DNA from: Acinetobacter baumannii
GTDB lineage: Bacteria; Pseudomonadota; Gammaproteobacteria; Pseudomonadales; Moraxellaceae
Assembly: GCF_009759685.1 (NCBI RefSeq)
Contig: NZ_CP046654.1
Coordinates: 1,674,001-1,738,000, forward strand
Direction of reading: 5' to 3'
Length of the DNA: 64,000 bases
The notes under the pieces are model-generated. The model made no database searches and was not told the DNA's origin. It saw nothing but the letters and a program-made list of their open reading frames with translations. The position numbers and the translations under genes were made by a program. Shown one piece after another: positions 1 through 8,682 of the stretch. Position 1 is the first letter of the stretch; each line of letters starts with the position of its first letter.

Positions 1-1
1 T

Positions 2-367
2 GCTCCAACTGTATGGTCGCTGTTTAGTCCAGAGAAGTGGGGTAAGATCTTAAATGACTTAGAGCGAAAAGATAATTTGCCTTTAAATAGTAATATTTCT
101 TCAGATGGGAAATACGGTATTAACTTATATCGTGCGAATTTTATTCCACGTTTAACTCGTCCTCGTCAGCGTTATGCGCAATGTCCAGTTAAAGCAATTA
201 TTTTAAAGTATGACACTTTTGTCAGCCCAGAATATATTACAGAAGCGATGCCAAAATGGGTTGAAAACTTCGAATATGTTGAGCTTGAAGCAAATCATTG
301 GGCGATTTTGAGTCAGGCTGAAAAAGTGGCAGTTCATATTCGCCAGTTTATTGACTCGCAGAGCTAA
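2..367 (+). CDS. alpha/beta hydrolase fold protein, C-terminal part (gene starts before the window)
   Basis: The reading frame is open from base 2 to a TAA at 365-367, so this is the 3' end of a longer gene. The visible 121 residues end like an alpha/beta hydrolase of the epoxide-hydrolase/haloalkane-dehalogenase type. A strand is followed by KYDTFVSP, the usual place of the third acid, and about 45 residues later comes NHWAIL, the usual place of the catalytic histidine. The nucleophile lies outside the window, so substrate and exact family cannot be told. A terminator-like hairpin at 402-451 follows. The start is not visible; an internal TTG at 77 is not a credible start because coding continues upstream. 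Confidence 0.7.
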   Translation, partial: APTVWSLFSPEKWGKILNDLERKDNLPLNSNISSDGKYGINLYRANFIPRLTRPRQRYAQCPVKAIILKYDTFVSPEYITEAMPKWVENFEYVELEANHWAILSQAEKVAVHIRQFIDSQS

Positions 368-401
368 TAAGTGACTGTTTAATATACAAAACTGTTAATT
401 C

Positions 402-451
402 GGCGATATTTTCGGCTTCATAGAGGTGAATCTGGTAGAATATCGCCTTTT
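402..451 (+). terminator. Rho-independent terminator-like hairpin after the hydrolase gene
   Basis: A 9-bp perfect stem (GGCGATATT at 402-410 with AATATCGCC at 439-447) is followed by TTTTGTTTT. The loop is long, 28 nt. It sits between the hydrolase stop and the antiporter start at 472, so the antiporter must be transcribed from a promoter in or beside this hairpin, or by read-through. Confidence 0.55.
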
Positions 452-471
452 GTTTTGCTCTGAACTTATTC

Positions 472-1896
472 ATGAATGCTGTCGTTATTGCGATTGCAGT
501 GATGTTCTTATTATCACTGGCGCGCGTTTCTGTCGTACTGACTTTAGTGGTTTCTGCCATTGTGGGCGGCCTCGTAGCGGGTTTAAGCCTTTCTCAAACT
601 GTTGAAGCCTTTAACGCTGGTCTTGGTGATGGTGCTGAGGTTGCACTTGCCTATGCAGTGTTAGGGGCATTTGCTCTGGCACTTTCAAAATCTGGATTAC
701 CTGATTTACTTGCCCATAAACTGATTGGTTTATTGGGAATGGAAGCAGGGAAAAGCCGAGAAACTAAGGTGAAATATTTACTCTTAGGTATTTTACTGAT
801 CGCAGCTATTTTCTCTCAGAACCTTATTCCAGTTCATATTGCTTTTATTCCAGTATTGGTTCCGCCTCTATTACGGGTAATGAACCATTTAAAATTAGAC
901 CGCCGCGCCGCAGCTTGTGTTCTTACTTTAGGCTTGGTTGGGACATATATTTTCTTACCTGTTGGCTTTGGTGCGATTTTCCTTGAACAGATTTTGATGG
1001 GAAATATCAACAAAATTGGTGCTGCTTATGGTTTACATGTAGAACGTGGCATGATGCCTATTGGTATGGCAATTCCAGTTTTGGGAATGGTTCTAGGCAC
1101 CTTGGTTGCGGTATTTATCAGTTACCGTAAGCCACGAATTTATGCTGACCGTTCGATAAGCCCTGTAACTACAATTGATTTAGATAAACCTCTTCGTGCA
1201 ACTGCACAAGATGAAACAGCAGACTTAAAAGCAGACGCAGAAGAACTTAAACATGAGGCAGAGCAAGGCCCTGTTATTGCTAAAAAAACAATTTTTATGG
1301 CTTTACTGGCTATTGGACTCACTTTAGTTGCGCAGCTTTATTCCGGCTCAATGATCTTGGGTGGTTTAGTGGGCTTTGCAGTGCTTTCTACGGCAGGCAT
1401 TTTTAAATGGCAAGATGCAGATGATGTCTTTGTACAAGGCATGAGAATGATGGCTCTAGTCGGCTTTATTATGATCTCTGCTGCCGGTTTTGCTTCGGTT
1501 ATGACTCATACCGGAGATATTAACCAGTTGGTTAAAGGTGTGGTAGAAATCATTGGTGATAACCGTGCGCTTGCTGCATTTTTAATGCTTTGTATTGGCC
1601 TATTTGTCACGATTGGTATAGGTTCATCTTTCTCAAGTGTTCCTGTATTAGCTGTTATTTATGTACCTTTATGTGTCCAGTTCGGTTTCTCACCGTTAGC
1701 GACAATTGCACTTATCGGGACAGCTGCTGCTTTAGGTGATGCTGGATCTCCGGCTTCTGATTCTACCTTAGGACCAACAGCAGGTTTAGGTGTAGATGGG
1801 CAACATGACCATATTTGGGATACTGTGATACCAACATTTATTCACTTTAATATTCCGCTATTAATTTTTGGTTGGATTGCAGCCATGGTTTTATAA
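472..1896 (+). CDS. Na+/H+ antiporter family transporter (YuiF/NhaC-like, ion transporter superfamily)
   Basis: A 474-residue polytopic inner-membrane protein with roughly 11-12 hydrophobic segments, split into two halves by a charged cytoplasmic-type linker near residues 225-265 (rich in Asp, Glu, Lys). The two-half layout and the glycine/serine-rich stretch near residues 425-440 (GDAGSPASDSTLGP) match the Na_H_antiport family of the IT superfamily. Some members of this family have been linked to amino-acid uptake (for example histidine in Bacillus) rather than Na+/H+ exchange, so the substrate is open. The start ATG at 472 has only a weak ribosome binding site; no better in-frame start is seen. 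The gene stands alone and ends in a strong terminator. Confidence 0.85.
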   Translation: MNAVVIAIAVMFLLSLARVSVVLTLVVSAIVGGLVAGLSLSQTVEAFNAGLGDGAEVALAYAVLGAFALALSKSGLPDLLAHKLIGLLGMEAGKSRETKVKYLLLGILLIAAIFSQNLIPVHIAFIPVLVPPLLRVMNHLKLDRRAAACVLTLGLVGTYIFLPVGFGAIFLEQILMGNINKIGAAYGLHVERGMMPIGMAIPVLGMVLGTLVAVFISYRKPRIYADRSISPVTTIDLDKPLRATAQDETADLKADAEELKHEAEQGPVIAKKTIFMALLAIGLTLVAQLYSGSMILGGLVGFAVLSTAGIFKWQDADDVFVQGMRMMALVGFIMISAAGFASVMTHTGDINQLVKGVVEIIGDNRALAAFLMLCIGLFVTIGIGSSFSSVPVLAVIYVPLCVQFGFSPLATIALIGTAAALGDAGSPASDSTLGPTAGLGVDGQHDHIWDTVIPTFIHFNIPLLIFGWIAAMVL

Positions 1897-1919
1897 TTTT
1901 TATAAAATATTAAATAAAG

Positions 1920-1965
1920 ACCTCCTTAGTTTTTATCTAGAGATAATGATTAAGGAGGTTTTTTT
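1920..1965 (+). terminator. Rho-independent terminator of the antiporter gene
   Basis: A 9-bp perfect stem ACCTCCTTA (1920-1928) / TAAGGAGGT (1951-1959) with a 22-nt A/T-rich loop, followed by a run of T. Confidence 0.85.
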
Positions 1966-2026
1966 GTGGTATAAACAAAACATGTATTTAGAATAAACTA
2001 TATTAAAATACTCGGATTTAAAGTTT

Positions 2027-2112
2027 ATTAAAAAGGTTGGTTATATAAAATAATTCTGATTAATTAGGTTGGAATAAAAACCAATTAAAATAGTTGGTTA
2101 ATATATAATTTT
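2027..2112. repeat. imperfect direct repeat around GTTGGTTA in an A/T-rich intergenic region
   Basis: Two related segments start at 2027 and 2084. Each begins ATTAAAA, contains GTTGGTTA (2035-2042 region and 2093-2100) and continues into TATATAA-like sequence; a third GGTTGG lies at 2068-2073. They fall in the 250 bases upstream of the OmpW-like gene. They could be regulator sites or simply A/T-rich drift. Confidence 0.35.
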
Positions 2113-2221
2113 ATTTAAAACAGTTATTTAAAAATAAATATAAAAATAATTTTATAATGGGTGTTGCATCAATTTAAAATAAATGTTTATTATAAATATA
2201 AATAGGGTTGGAGATATTAAA

Positions 2222-2812
2222 GTGTTCAAAAAAGTATTAGTTGTTGCATTAATGGGGGTATCTTCATTTACTTTTGCTGGTAATTGGCAAGTAAAATTTG
2301 GGGGCAGCGTTATTGCTCCATCGGAAGATACAACAACACCTTTAGGTGTGGTAAAGGCGGATCATGAATATGCATTTACTCCATCAGTAGAATACTTTTT
2401 TGGCCAATCTCCATTTTCGGCAGAATTATTATTAGCAACACCTATTAATCACGATGTATTGCTCAATGGCGAAAAAAAAGCGCGTATTAAACAATTACCA
2501 CCAACAATTACAGCAAAATATCATTTTAAAAACTCGACTCGTTTTACACCGTATATTGGTATCGGGGCAACAGCATTTATTCCTTGGGATGAACAAGGTG
2601 TTGCTGTAAAAGTAAAAGAAGATTTTGGTGTCGCTGGCCAAGTTGGTTTTAATTTCCAACCTGCTGATGCTAAAAATTGGGGAGTATTTGTAGATGTGCG
2701 TTATGCAGATATTAGTCCAGAGGTAACAATTGATCCTTCAGTAGCTAATTATAAGTTTGATTTAGATATCAACCCGTTTGTTTACACTTTAGGTTATAGC
2801 TATAAATTCTAA
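2222..2812 (+). CDS. OmpW-family outer membrane protein
   Basis: OmpW proteins are eight-stranded outer-membrane barrels with a hydrophobic side opening. This protein has a typical signal peptide (Lys-Lys, hydrophobic core, then TFA before GNW) and a mature part rich in alternating strands, including YHFKNSTRFTPYIGIG, the region conserved in OmpW, and it ends in Lys-Phe, the C-terminal aromatic used by the Bam machinery. I place the start at GTG 2222. It follows GGAG with good spacing and puts the signal peptide directly at the N-terminus; the in-frame ATG at 2183 would add 13 unlikely residues. The gene is monocistronic, with an A/T-rich upstream region and a terminator at 2861-2891. Confidence 0.85.
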   Translation: MFKKVLVVALMGVSSFTFAGNWQVKFGGSVIAPSEDTTTPLGVVKADHEYAFTPSVEYFFGQSPFSAELLLATPINHDVLLNGEKKARIKQLPPTITAKYHFKNSTRFTPYIGIGATAFIPWDEQGVAVKVKEDFGVAGQVGFNFQPADAKNWGVFVDVRYADISPEVTIDPSVANYKFDLDINPFVYTLGYSYKF

Positions 2813-2860
2813 GCATAATAATAAATAGAAAGAATATAATAATAAACCTAGATTCAGGCA

Positions 2861-2891
2861 CCTCACATAGCTTTTTATGTGAGGTTTTTTA
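2861..2891 (+). terminator. Rho-independent terminator of the OmpW-like gene
   Basis: CCTCACATA (2861-2869) pairs perfectly with TATGTGAGG (2876-2884), followed by TTTTTTAT. Confidence 0.85.
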
Positions 2892-2993
2892 TTTCATGGT
2901 TCTCACTAAAAAACGCATAAAATAGACAGTTTTATACATATTTTACCGCTCTTTATTTCTAAACTATTTTTTATACATTTTTAAAGGAATAAC

Positions 2994-3350
2994 ATGATGA
3001 ATAGAAAATTTGCCATGGGGCTAGCACTTTTTAGTGGTTTAGCTTTTACGCATAGTTTGCAAGCTGCTAGTTTCTCTTGCAATGCTGCAAAAACAAAGAC
3101 TGAACTCAGTATTTGTAAGAACCGGTCTTTAAATGATGCCGATGTCAAAATGGCAACGACATATCAAATTGTTTTACATGCACTACCAATGGGTGGACGT
3201 GATAATCAAAAAGATACACAGCAGCAATGGCTGAAAAAAAGAAATGCTTGTGCAGCTAATGTGAGTTGTATTTCTAAGGCATATCAGCAAAGACAAAAAC
3301 AACTAGACACTATTTTACAAGATAGGGTCTTAAGCCATGGACCATTTTAA
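2994..3350 (+). CDS. small exported protein of the LprI / DUF1311 (lysozyme-inhibitor-like) family
   Basis: A 118-residue protein with a clear signal peptide ending near LQAAS. The mature part has the LprI-like pattern of two cysteine pairs: FSCNAA and LSICKN near the N-terminus, then NACAANVSCISKAY and a Q-rich helix. The family is periplasmic or envelope-located, and some members inhibit lysozyme; that function is not shown for this one. AAAGGAA lies 7 bases upstream of ATG 2994; a second ATG immediately follows, so the first residue is uncertain by one. It precedes htpG but is separated from it by that gene's own promoter. Confidence 0.75.
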   Translation: MMNRKFAMGLALFSGLAFTHSLQAASFSCNAAKTKTELSICKNRSLNDADVKMATTYQIVLHALPMGGRDNQKDTQQQWLKKRNACAANVSCISKAYQQRQKQLDTILQDRVLSHGPF

Positions 3351-3378
3351 TTAGAGTAAAATTTTTTAATATTCAGGA

Positions 3379-3407
3379 TTGAAAAATTCTAGAAGTACTC
3401 CATTCAT
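3379..3407 (+). promoter_or_regulatory. candidate sigma-32 (RpoH) heat-shock promoter of htpG
   Basis: TTGAAA at 3379-3384, a 13-nt spacer, then CTCCATTCAT at 3398-3407. This resembles the RpoH consensus (CTTGAAA, 13-14 nt, CCCCATNT) and lies about 50 bases upstream of htpG, a classic heat-shock gene. Confidence 0.55.
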
Positions 3408-3452
3408 AAAGCATTCGAGAACAAACAGACTTCAAAATTTAAGGAGTGATTT

Positions 3453-5372
3453 ATGAGTGAACAAGCATCACAAAATTATAGTTTCCAAGCGGAAGTAGCA
3501 CAGCTTTTACATTTAGTGACGCATTCTCTCTATTCAAACCCTGAAATTTTCTTACGTGAACTTATCTCTAATGCATCAGATGCATGTGATAAATTGCGTT
3601 TCGAAGGAATTAATCATCCTGAATATTATGAAAATGACCCTAATTTACATGTACGAATCAGCTTAAATAAAGAAGATAAAACTTTAACGATTTCTGATAA
3701 CGGTATTGGTTTAAGCCAACAAGAAGCTATTGATAACTTGGGTACAATTGCAAAATCAGGTACTAAAGATTTCATGTCAAAATTGACGGGTGACCAGAAA
3801 GCGGATGCTCAGTTAATTGGTCAGTTTGGTGTTGGTTTCTACTCAGGTTTTATTGTTGCCGATAAAATTACAGTTGAATCACGTCGCGCAGGTCTAGATG
3901 CTTCTGAAGGGGTGCGTTGGATCAGTGGCGGTACAGGTGAGTTTGAAGTTCAGCAAATTGATAAAGCTTCACGCGGTACTGACATTATTCTTCACTTGCG
4001 TGATGACGCGCTTGATTATTTAGAGTCTTATAAAGTTAAGCAAATCGTTAATAAATATTCTGACCACATTAGCTTGCCAATTGAAATGCAAAAAGAAGTT
4101 TGGCAAGAAGAAGAGGTTGCTGAAGGTGAGGAGCCTAAAGGCGGCCAAATGGTCAAAACAGATGAGTGGGAAGCAATTAACTCGGCAAGTGCACTATGGA
4201 CACGTAACAAGAGTGAAGTGACTGAAGAGCAATATGTTGAGTTCTATAAAAACTTAACTCACGATTTTGAAGCTCCGCTTGCATGGGCACATAACCGTGT
4301 AGAAGGTAGTACGGAATATACCCAGTTACTTTATATTCCAAGTAAAGCACCTCATGACATTTTTACACGTGAAGCAAAAGCAGGAATTAAGCTGTATGTA
4401 AAACGCGTATTTATTATGGATGATGCGGACAATCTAATTCCAAACTATTTACGCTTTGTACAAGGTGTCGTGGACAGCGCTGATTTACCGCTTAATGTCA
4501 GCCGTGAGTTGTTGCAAGAAAGCCGTGATGTTAAGACAATCCGTGAAGGTAACGCACGCCGTGTACTCACTTTGCTTGATGGCTTAGCTAAATCTGAAGA
4601 TGAAAAAGACCAAGAAAAATTCAAAACGTTCTACACTGAGTTTGGCTCAGTTCTTAAAGAAGGTTTGGGTGAAGACTTCGGTAACCGCGAACGTATTTTA
4701 AAATTATTACGTTATGCAACTTCAACAAATGATGAAGTAACAACTTCTTTTGCGGACTATAAGGCACGCATGAAAGAAGGCCAAAAAGCTATCTATTATG
4801 TGACTGCTGAAAGTTTAGCTGCTGCTAAGAACTCTCCACAGTTGGAGTTGTTTAAGAAAAAAGGCATTGAAGTATTATTAATGGCAGAGCGTGTTGACGA
4901 GTGGGCAATGAACTTTGTTCACGAGTTTGACGGTACACCATTGAAGAATGTATCTAAAGGCGCAGTTGATTTAGGTGACTTGCAAGATGCTGAAGAGAAA
5001 AAGGCACTTGAGCAAGCGGCTGAACAGTTTAAACCTGTTGTTGAGAAATTAAGTGACTCATTGAAGGCTAAAACCAAAGAAGTCCGTGTAACGACTCGTT
5101 TGGTAGATTCTCCGGCATGTTTAGTGACTAGCGAAGGGGAATTGTCTCCTCAACTTATTCGTATGCTCAAACAAGCAGGGCAAGCCGTACCTGAAATCAA
5201 GCCAATTTTAGAAATTAACCCTGAGCATCCTTTAGTGAAAAAACTTGAAGGTTCAGAACAATTTGATGATTTGGCGAATGTGATTTTTGATCAGGCGGTG
5301 ATTGCAGAAGGTGGATTACCGGAAGATCCGGCAGCTTATGTGAAGCGTATTAATAACTTATTGCTAAAATAA
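3453..5372 (+). CDS. htpG: molecular chaperone HtpG (bacterial Hsp90)
   Basis: ATP-dependent cytosolic chaperone that acts on partly folded clients with DnaK. The 639 residues match the usual length. The N-terminal GHKL ATPase domain shows [16 protein letters not shown] near residue 37 (ATP-binding Glu and Asn), DNGIGL near 85 and [11 protein letters not shown] near 122. The middle domain holds the conserved SRELLQES stretch with the catalytic-loop Arg, and the C-terminal third is the dimerisation domain. AAGGAG sits correctly before ATG 3453. A sigma-32-like promoter lies just upstream and a terminator follows, so it is a single-gene heat-shock unit. Confidence 0.98.
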   Translation: MSEQASQNYSFQAEVAQLLHLVTHSLYSNPEIFLRELISNASDACDKLRFEGINHPEYYENDPNLHVRISLNKEDKTLTISDNGIGLSQQEAIDNLGTIAKSGTKDFMSKLTGDQKADAQLIGQFGVGFYSGFIVADKITVESRRAGLDASEGVRWISGGTGEFEVQQIDKASRGTDIILHLRDDALDYLESYKVKQIVNKYSDHISLPIEMQKEVWQEEEVAEGEEPKGGQMVKTDEWEAINSASALWTRNKSEVTEEQYVEFYKNLTHDFEAPLAWAHNRVEGSTEYTQLLYIPSKAPHDIFTREAKAGIKLYVKRVFIMDDADNLIPNYLRFVQGVVDSADLPLNVSRELLQESRDVKTIREGNARRVLTLLDGLAKSEDEKDQEKFKTFYTEFGSVLKEGLGEDFGNRERILKLLRYATSTNDEVTTSFADYKARMKEGQKAIYYVTAESLAAAKNSPQLELFKKKGIEVLLMAERVDEWAMNFVHEFDGTPLKNVSKGAVDLGDLQDAEEKKALEQAAEQFKPVVEKLSDSLKAKTKEVRVTTRLVDSPACLVTSEGELSPQLIRMLKQAGQAVPEIKPILEINPEHPLVKKLEGSEQFDDLANVIFDQAVIAEGGLPEDPAAYVKRINNLLLK

Positions 5373-5386
5373 TTTTGCAATAGAAA

Positions 5387-5414
5387 AAGCCTCTGAATTA
5401 TCAGGGGCTTTTTT
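5387..5414 (+). terminator. Rho-independent terminator of htpG
   Basis: AAGCCTCTGA (5387-5396) pairs with TCAGGGGCTT (5401-5410), with one G-T pair, and is followed by TTTT. Confidence 0.85.
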
Positions 5415-5455
5415 GTGGATAAAGAAAGAGTTATCCACAATTTGATGGTTTTTGT

Positions 5456-6358
5456 CTAAAAATTAGCTTCCAGATTCATTTGGACACTGAGCTGATGCTT
5501 GGGGTCATCATCAAGATGGTTAAAGAAATTAAGATCATTTTGCATAAAAATCCAATCTCTCCATATCGGTTGACGCCATGAAATATAAGGTCCCCAACTA
5601 TTTAGGCGGATATCGTTATTGACATATACACCACCGCTATAAATACCGTAAGTCAGACGATTATCTTTTACAAATTCAAATTGTTGGAAAGTCCAATTCC
5701 CCCAGTTGTAATCTTCCTTTCCACTCTTATTCACATTAAATGTATTGGAAAATAATGTGTTATCTTGCATTTTCTGCGTTAAGTTCAGCGTCGTTTCAGT
5801 GTAATTCCGGCTGGTCGAACCATATCGGAAAATTTGCTCAGTATCTAGACTAATGTTATGTCGTAAATTCCATTTTTTCTTGGCAAGAAATTGTACATAA
5901 ACATCACTTTCCGAGTTTGAGCCTAGATCAAGATCATTTTCAAACGGCATCCAGGTTGAAATGGTATTCCAACTTGCTGTGAGCGGATTATTTTCTGAAA
6001 CATGAAGAGTTGAAGCTTTCTTCTTGACCTTGCCAAAGGTTTTATAAGGATGTTTGCGTTGGGCTGCGCGACTCCACAACGTATCATTTCCAAATACAGC
6101 CATCAGGTCCTGAATAAGTGCGGTATCTGAACTATGACTTGGTTCTACTTCGCATGGTGAATGTAAAAAAGATACAGACTGACTTTTTGTTTTGAGAGTA
6201 ACCACAGACGAATACAGGATTCGCCTTGTAGAGCGTGAGTGTTTCAAAGAGGTAGGAAAAAGCTGTATATGAGGAATTAAAACCAGCATACCTAAGCTAT
6301 AAATGCAAAGTAAGGCAGTAGATCTGTATTCAAATGAAAAAGAAGAGAATTGATTCAT
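5456..6358 (-). CDS. unknown protein with barrel-like C-terminal half, paralogue of its upstream neighbour
   Basis: I do not recognise a named family. Residues 1-32 include a hydrophobic stretch that could be a signal anchor or poor signal peptide. The middle is basic and Ser/Thr-rich. The last about 175 residues are strand-rich with many Trp and Tyr and end in Asn-Phe, as in outer-membrane barrels. This half aligns by eye with the C-terminal half of the protein encoded at 6480-7619: both carry PFE.D.DLG, D.YV, NYGIY/TYGIY-type, LNSWGP and SWRQP motifs in the same order. The two genes lie in tandem on the minus strand, 121 bases apart, and look like a duplication. The shorter copy has lost or replaced most of the N-terminal region of the longer one. 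Role unknown; an outer-membrane location is inference. Confidence 0.6.
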   Translation of the reverse strand: MNQFSSFSFEYRSTALLCIYSLGMLVLIPHIQLFPTSLKHSRSTRRILYSSVVTLKTKSQSVSFLHSPCEVEPSHSSDTALIQDLMAVFGNDTLWSRAAQRKHPYKTFGKVKKKASTLHVSENNPLTASWNTISTWMPFENDLDLGSNSESDVYVQFLAKKKWNLRHNISLDTEQIFRYGSTSRNYTETTLNLTQKMQDNTLFSNTFNVNKSGKEDYNWGNWTFQQFEFVKDNRLTYGIYSGGVYVNNDIRLNSWGPYISWRQPIWRDWIFMQNDLNFFNHLDDDPKHQLSVQMNLEANF

Positions 6359-6442
6359 TTTTCTGAAGATCAGGAATCAAAAATTAGCTCGTTATTGTAA
6401 GAAGAAAAGCTTAAATTTTTATTTAAAAGTATTTTATTATTC

Positions 6443-6475
6443 ATCACCTTGGATGGGGAATCCAAGGTGATTTTT
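6443..6475 (+). terminator. terminator-like hairpin with its T-run on the plus strand, between the two paralogues
   Basis: ATCACCTTGGA (6443-6453) pairs perfectly with TCCAAGGTGAT (6461-6471), followed on the plus strand by TTTT. Both flanking genes are on the minus strand. On that strand the hairpin directly follows the stop of the 6480-7619 gene but lacks a T-run, so it may be a weak terminator for that gene or stop opposing transcription. Confidence 0.5.
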
Positions 6476-6479
6476 AAGC

Positions 6480-7619
6480 TTAGAAAAGGGCTTCTAATCG
6501 TAAGAATGTGCTCACATAATGGTTGCGATCTTCACGATGGTCATTAAAGTAATTGAGGTCGCCTTGTACAAAGAACCATTCACGTAAAACAGGCTGACGC
6601 CATGATACAAATGGTCCCCAACTGTTTAAACGTAAATCGTTGTCATTGTAGTAGCCACCTGTATAAATGCCATAGTTAAAACGGTTATTTGCAAAGAAGC
6701 TATGTTCTCGGAAAAGACGGTTTTCCCATGTTAAATCGTCATCTTGATCATCGGCATAAGTTAAGCTGAACTGGTTTGATAAGATCGGCTGATTTGGACG
6801 AGCATGGGTAAGTTCAAGATTAGTTCGTAAGTAATTTTCACTATCTATGCCATAACGATAAATTTGTTCTGCATAAAATTTAAAATCATTACGGAGCTGC
6901 CAGTCTCTCGATGCTTTTAAACGGACATAAATATCATCGCCAGAACGGATACCTAAGTCAGCGTCTGTTTCAAAAGGTAGCTTTTTCGAGAAATTTGACC
7001 AACGTAATGCGATTGAGCTGTTGTCATCTCGAGTTCGTTTACCATCTAACTTTTTATTTGGATCTTGATTTGGGTTTTGATTGATATTGGCTGGGCTATT
7101 ATTAAATTCGTCATCTAAAGAGTCATCACCAAATACCACACTTAAACGCTTCTCTAGAGTAGGTAATTTAATCTTACCGCGAATTCTGGGCTTGATTTCA
7201 TAATTATCATATTCATTCCAATAGTTATCGATCATGACCCGAATGGTGGCTGATGCAGGTTTTTGTGGGTCAACTTCACCAAACCAATTATCAATTTTTC
7301 CAGATGTACGATCGGCCCAATTACGGATTTTCTTTTGTTTACGGTCAAACCAAGTCTGATCTTCGGTTTGCTCGGTTGGTGGAACAATCGGTTCGTTGGA
7401 CTGCTCGGGGAAAATCGTTGGGGTTGCATCAATCCATCTTGGAATTTGGTCTAAAAGATTTTCATCTTTATTTTCTTCAGTTTGTGCTCCAGATGACAAA
7501 CCGTTTATTTGTTGGGTTGAGGAAGAATTTACTTCTGCATGAGCCATACATACTGAACCAAATCCTAAGGTCAAAAGGGCAAAAAGCTGCCGATATGTAA
7601 TGATGTGAAATGTTTTCAT
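6480..7619 (-). CDS. exported protein of unknown function with barrel-like C-terminal domain
   Basis: A 379-residue protein. Residues 1-28 are a convincing signal peptide ending MAHAE. Residues about 30-130 are a polar, charged, Trp-containing segment (WFDRKQKK, WADRTSGKIDNWFGE) that could be a periplasmic plug or linker. The rest is strand-rich with many aromatic and acidic residues and ends in Leu-Phe, the type of C-terminus seen in outer-membrane barrels. The motifs LNSWGPFVSWRQP and FETDADLG recur in the neighbour at 5456-6358. I cannot name a family. Outer-membrane location is inferred from the signal peptide and C-terminus. The gene has its own upstream region of more than 100 bases. 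Confidence 0.7.
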   Translation of the reverse strand: MKTFHIITYRQLFALLTLGFGSVCMAHAEVNSSSTQQINGLSSGAQTEENKDENLLDQIPRWIDATPTIFPEQSNEPIVPPTEQTEDQTWFDRKQKKIRNWADRTSGKIDNWFGEVDPQKPASATIRVMIDNYWNEYDNYEIKPRIRGKIKLPTLEKRLSVVFGDDSLDDEFNNSPANINQNPNQDPNKKLDGKRTRDDNSSIALRWSNFSKKLPFETDADLGIRSGDDIYVRLKASRDWQLRNDFKFYAEQIYRYGIDSENYLRTNLELTHARPNQPILSNQFSLTYADDQDDDLTWENRLFREHSFFANNRFNYGIYTGGYYNDNDLRLNSWGPFVSWRQPVLREWFFVQGDLNYFNDHREDRNHYVSTFLRLEALF

Positions 7620-7977
7620 ATCTATCTTTATGTTTTGTTGTTATTGTCACTTTTGTAGATTTTTCTAATAAAATCAAGAGGACGACACAAAACTTAAGTA
7701 AATTTAACTTTTCTTACATATTTGAAATTAATTAAAAAGTTTAAGCTATTAGCGATAATTTTTAAGCAAAAAAAATCCCCCAAACTAGGGGGAGTTTTTG
7801 ATCAAGGAAACTTCAAATTCCGATCATTAAACACATAAAAAACAGAACATTACAGCGCGAATATTCTAAGCCGCAATCATAAACCGATTTTAAACAATTG
7901 AATAGTTCTTTTTTTAGAACGCTCTATTGCTAAAATGGTGATAAAACATACGACTCGTTCACACTTTATCGTTAAGC
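7620..7977. other. intergenic region of 358 bases holding one terminator
   Basis: The left part (7620-7765) is the A/T-rich upstream region of the minus-strand gene ending its start at 7619. A terminator lies at 7768-7798. The remaining about 180 bases (7799-7977) between that terminator and the stop of the FrnE-like gene contain no convincing open reading frame; a small inverted repeat GTTCT/AGAAC lies at 7905-7920. It would form a long 3' untranslated region of the FrnE-like gene. Confidence 0.6.
7768..7798 (-). terminator. Rho-independent terminator (minus strand)
   Basis: The stem CCCCC (7777-7781) / GGGGG (7788-7792) is flanked by A-runs at 7768-7775 and by TTTTT at 7795-7799. Read on the minus strand it ends in eight T, the better orientation, and would end the FrnE-like gene transcript. 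It may work both ways. Confidence 0.7.
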
Positions 7978-8682
7978 CTATTTATTTTGTGGAATATCGC
8001 ATGTTTCATCATTACAAACAGCTGCGTCATCTTGCTCGATATTTTCAGCATTTGCCTTGAGTTGTGCTTGTTCTAGTACTTGTAAAAACACTTCACGAGG
8101 TTGTGCTCCTGCAAGTGCGATTCTTTGGTCAAATACAAAAAAAGGTACGCCAGTTACATTGAGTTGCTCATGTGCAATTTTTTCATCATGACGAACAAAG
8201 TCAGCCAACTCATTTGTATCGAGTACATATTCAACTTCGGCATTATCAAGGCCAATACGAGAAGCAATTTCTTCTACAACTTCGCGTTCGCCAATAGCTA
8301 GACCTTCAGTCATATAAGCATGGAAAAAAGCTTCTTTTGCTTCGTTTCCTAAACCTTTACTTTGTGCAAGGTGGATAATACGGTGTGCATTAAAGCTATT
8401 GCCTGAATTGGCTTTTTGCCATTGGAAGTCAATACCTTCAGAAGCAGCCATGGCCGCAATGTTGCGTTCCATTTCTTCCATCTCTTCATAGGTACGGCCA
8501 TATTTTTTAGCCAAACGCTCAGTATTTGAAGTGTCATGTTTTGCGGGAGCATCAGGATCTAGTTCGAAACTATGCCAGTGAATATCAAGCTCGATACCTG
8601 CCTCGGCAGCGACATGTTCAAGGCGTTTTTTGCCGATATAGCAGAAAGGGCATACTACATCAGACCAGACATCAACACGCAT
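7978..8682 (-). CDS. DsbA-family oxidoreductase of the FrnE type
   Basis: A 234-residue thioredoxin-fold protein without a signal peptide, so probably cytosolic. The N-terminal strand is followed by VCPFCYIGKKRLE, giving the CXXC active site at residues about 11-14; the helical insertion and the late cis-Pro loop (VTGVPFF) complete the DsbA/FrnE fold. The C-terminus carries a second cysteine pair, CNDETC (residues 223-228), a CX4C motif like the extra motif described in the Deinococcus radiodurans FrnE, where it takes part in disulfide exchange. Likely role: disulfide or dithiol chemistry under oxidative stress. It stands alone, with a terminator 180 bases downstream. Confidence 0.85.
   Translation of the reverse strand: MRVDVWSDVVCPFCYIGKKRLEHVAAEAGIELDIHWHSFELDPDAPAKHDTSNTERLAKKYGRTYEEMEEMERNIAAMAASEGIDFQWQKANSGNSFNAHRIIHLAQSKGLGNEAKEAFFHAYMTEGLAIGEREVVEEIASRIGLDNAEVEYVLDTNELADFVRHDEKIAHEQLNVTGVPFFVFDQRIALAGAQPREVFLQVLEQAQLKANAENIEQDDAAVCNDETCDIPQNK

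Noticed and set aside
7232..7677. Several short frames on both strands over the signal-peptide region of the 379-residue gene
   Set aside because: They overlap the conserved frame; none has a start with a ribosome binding site.
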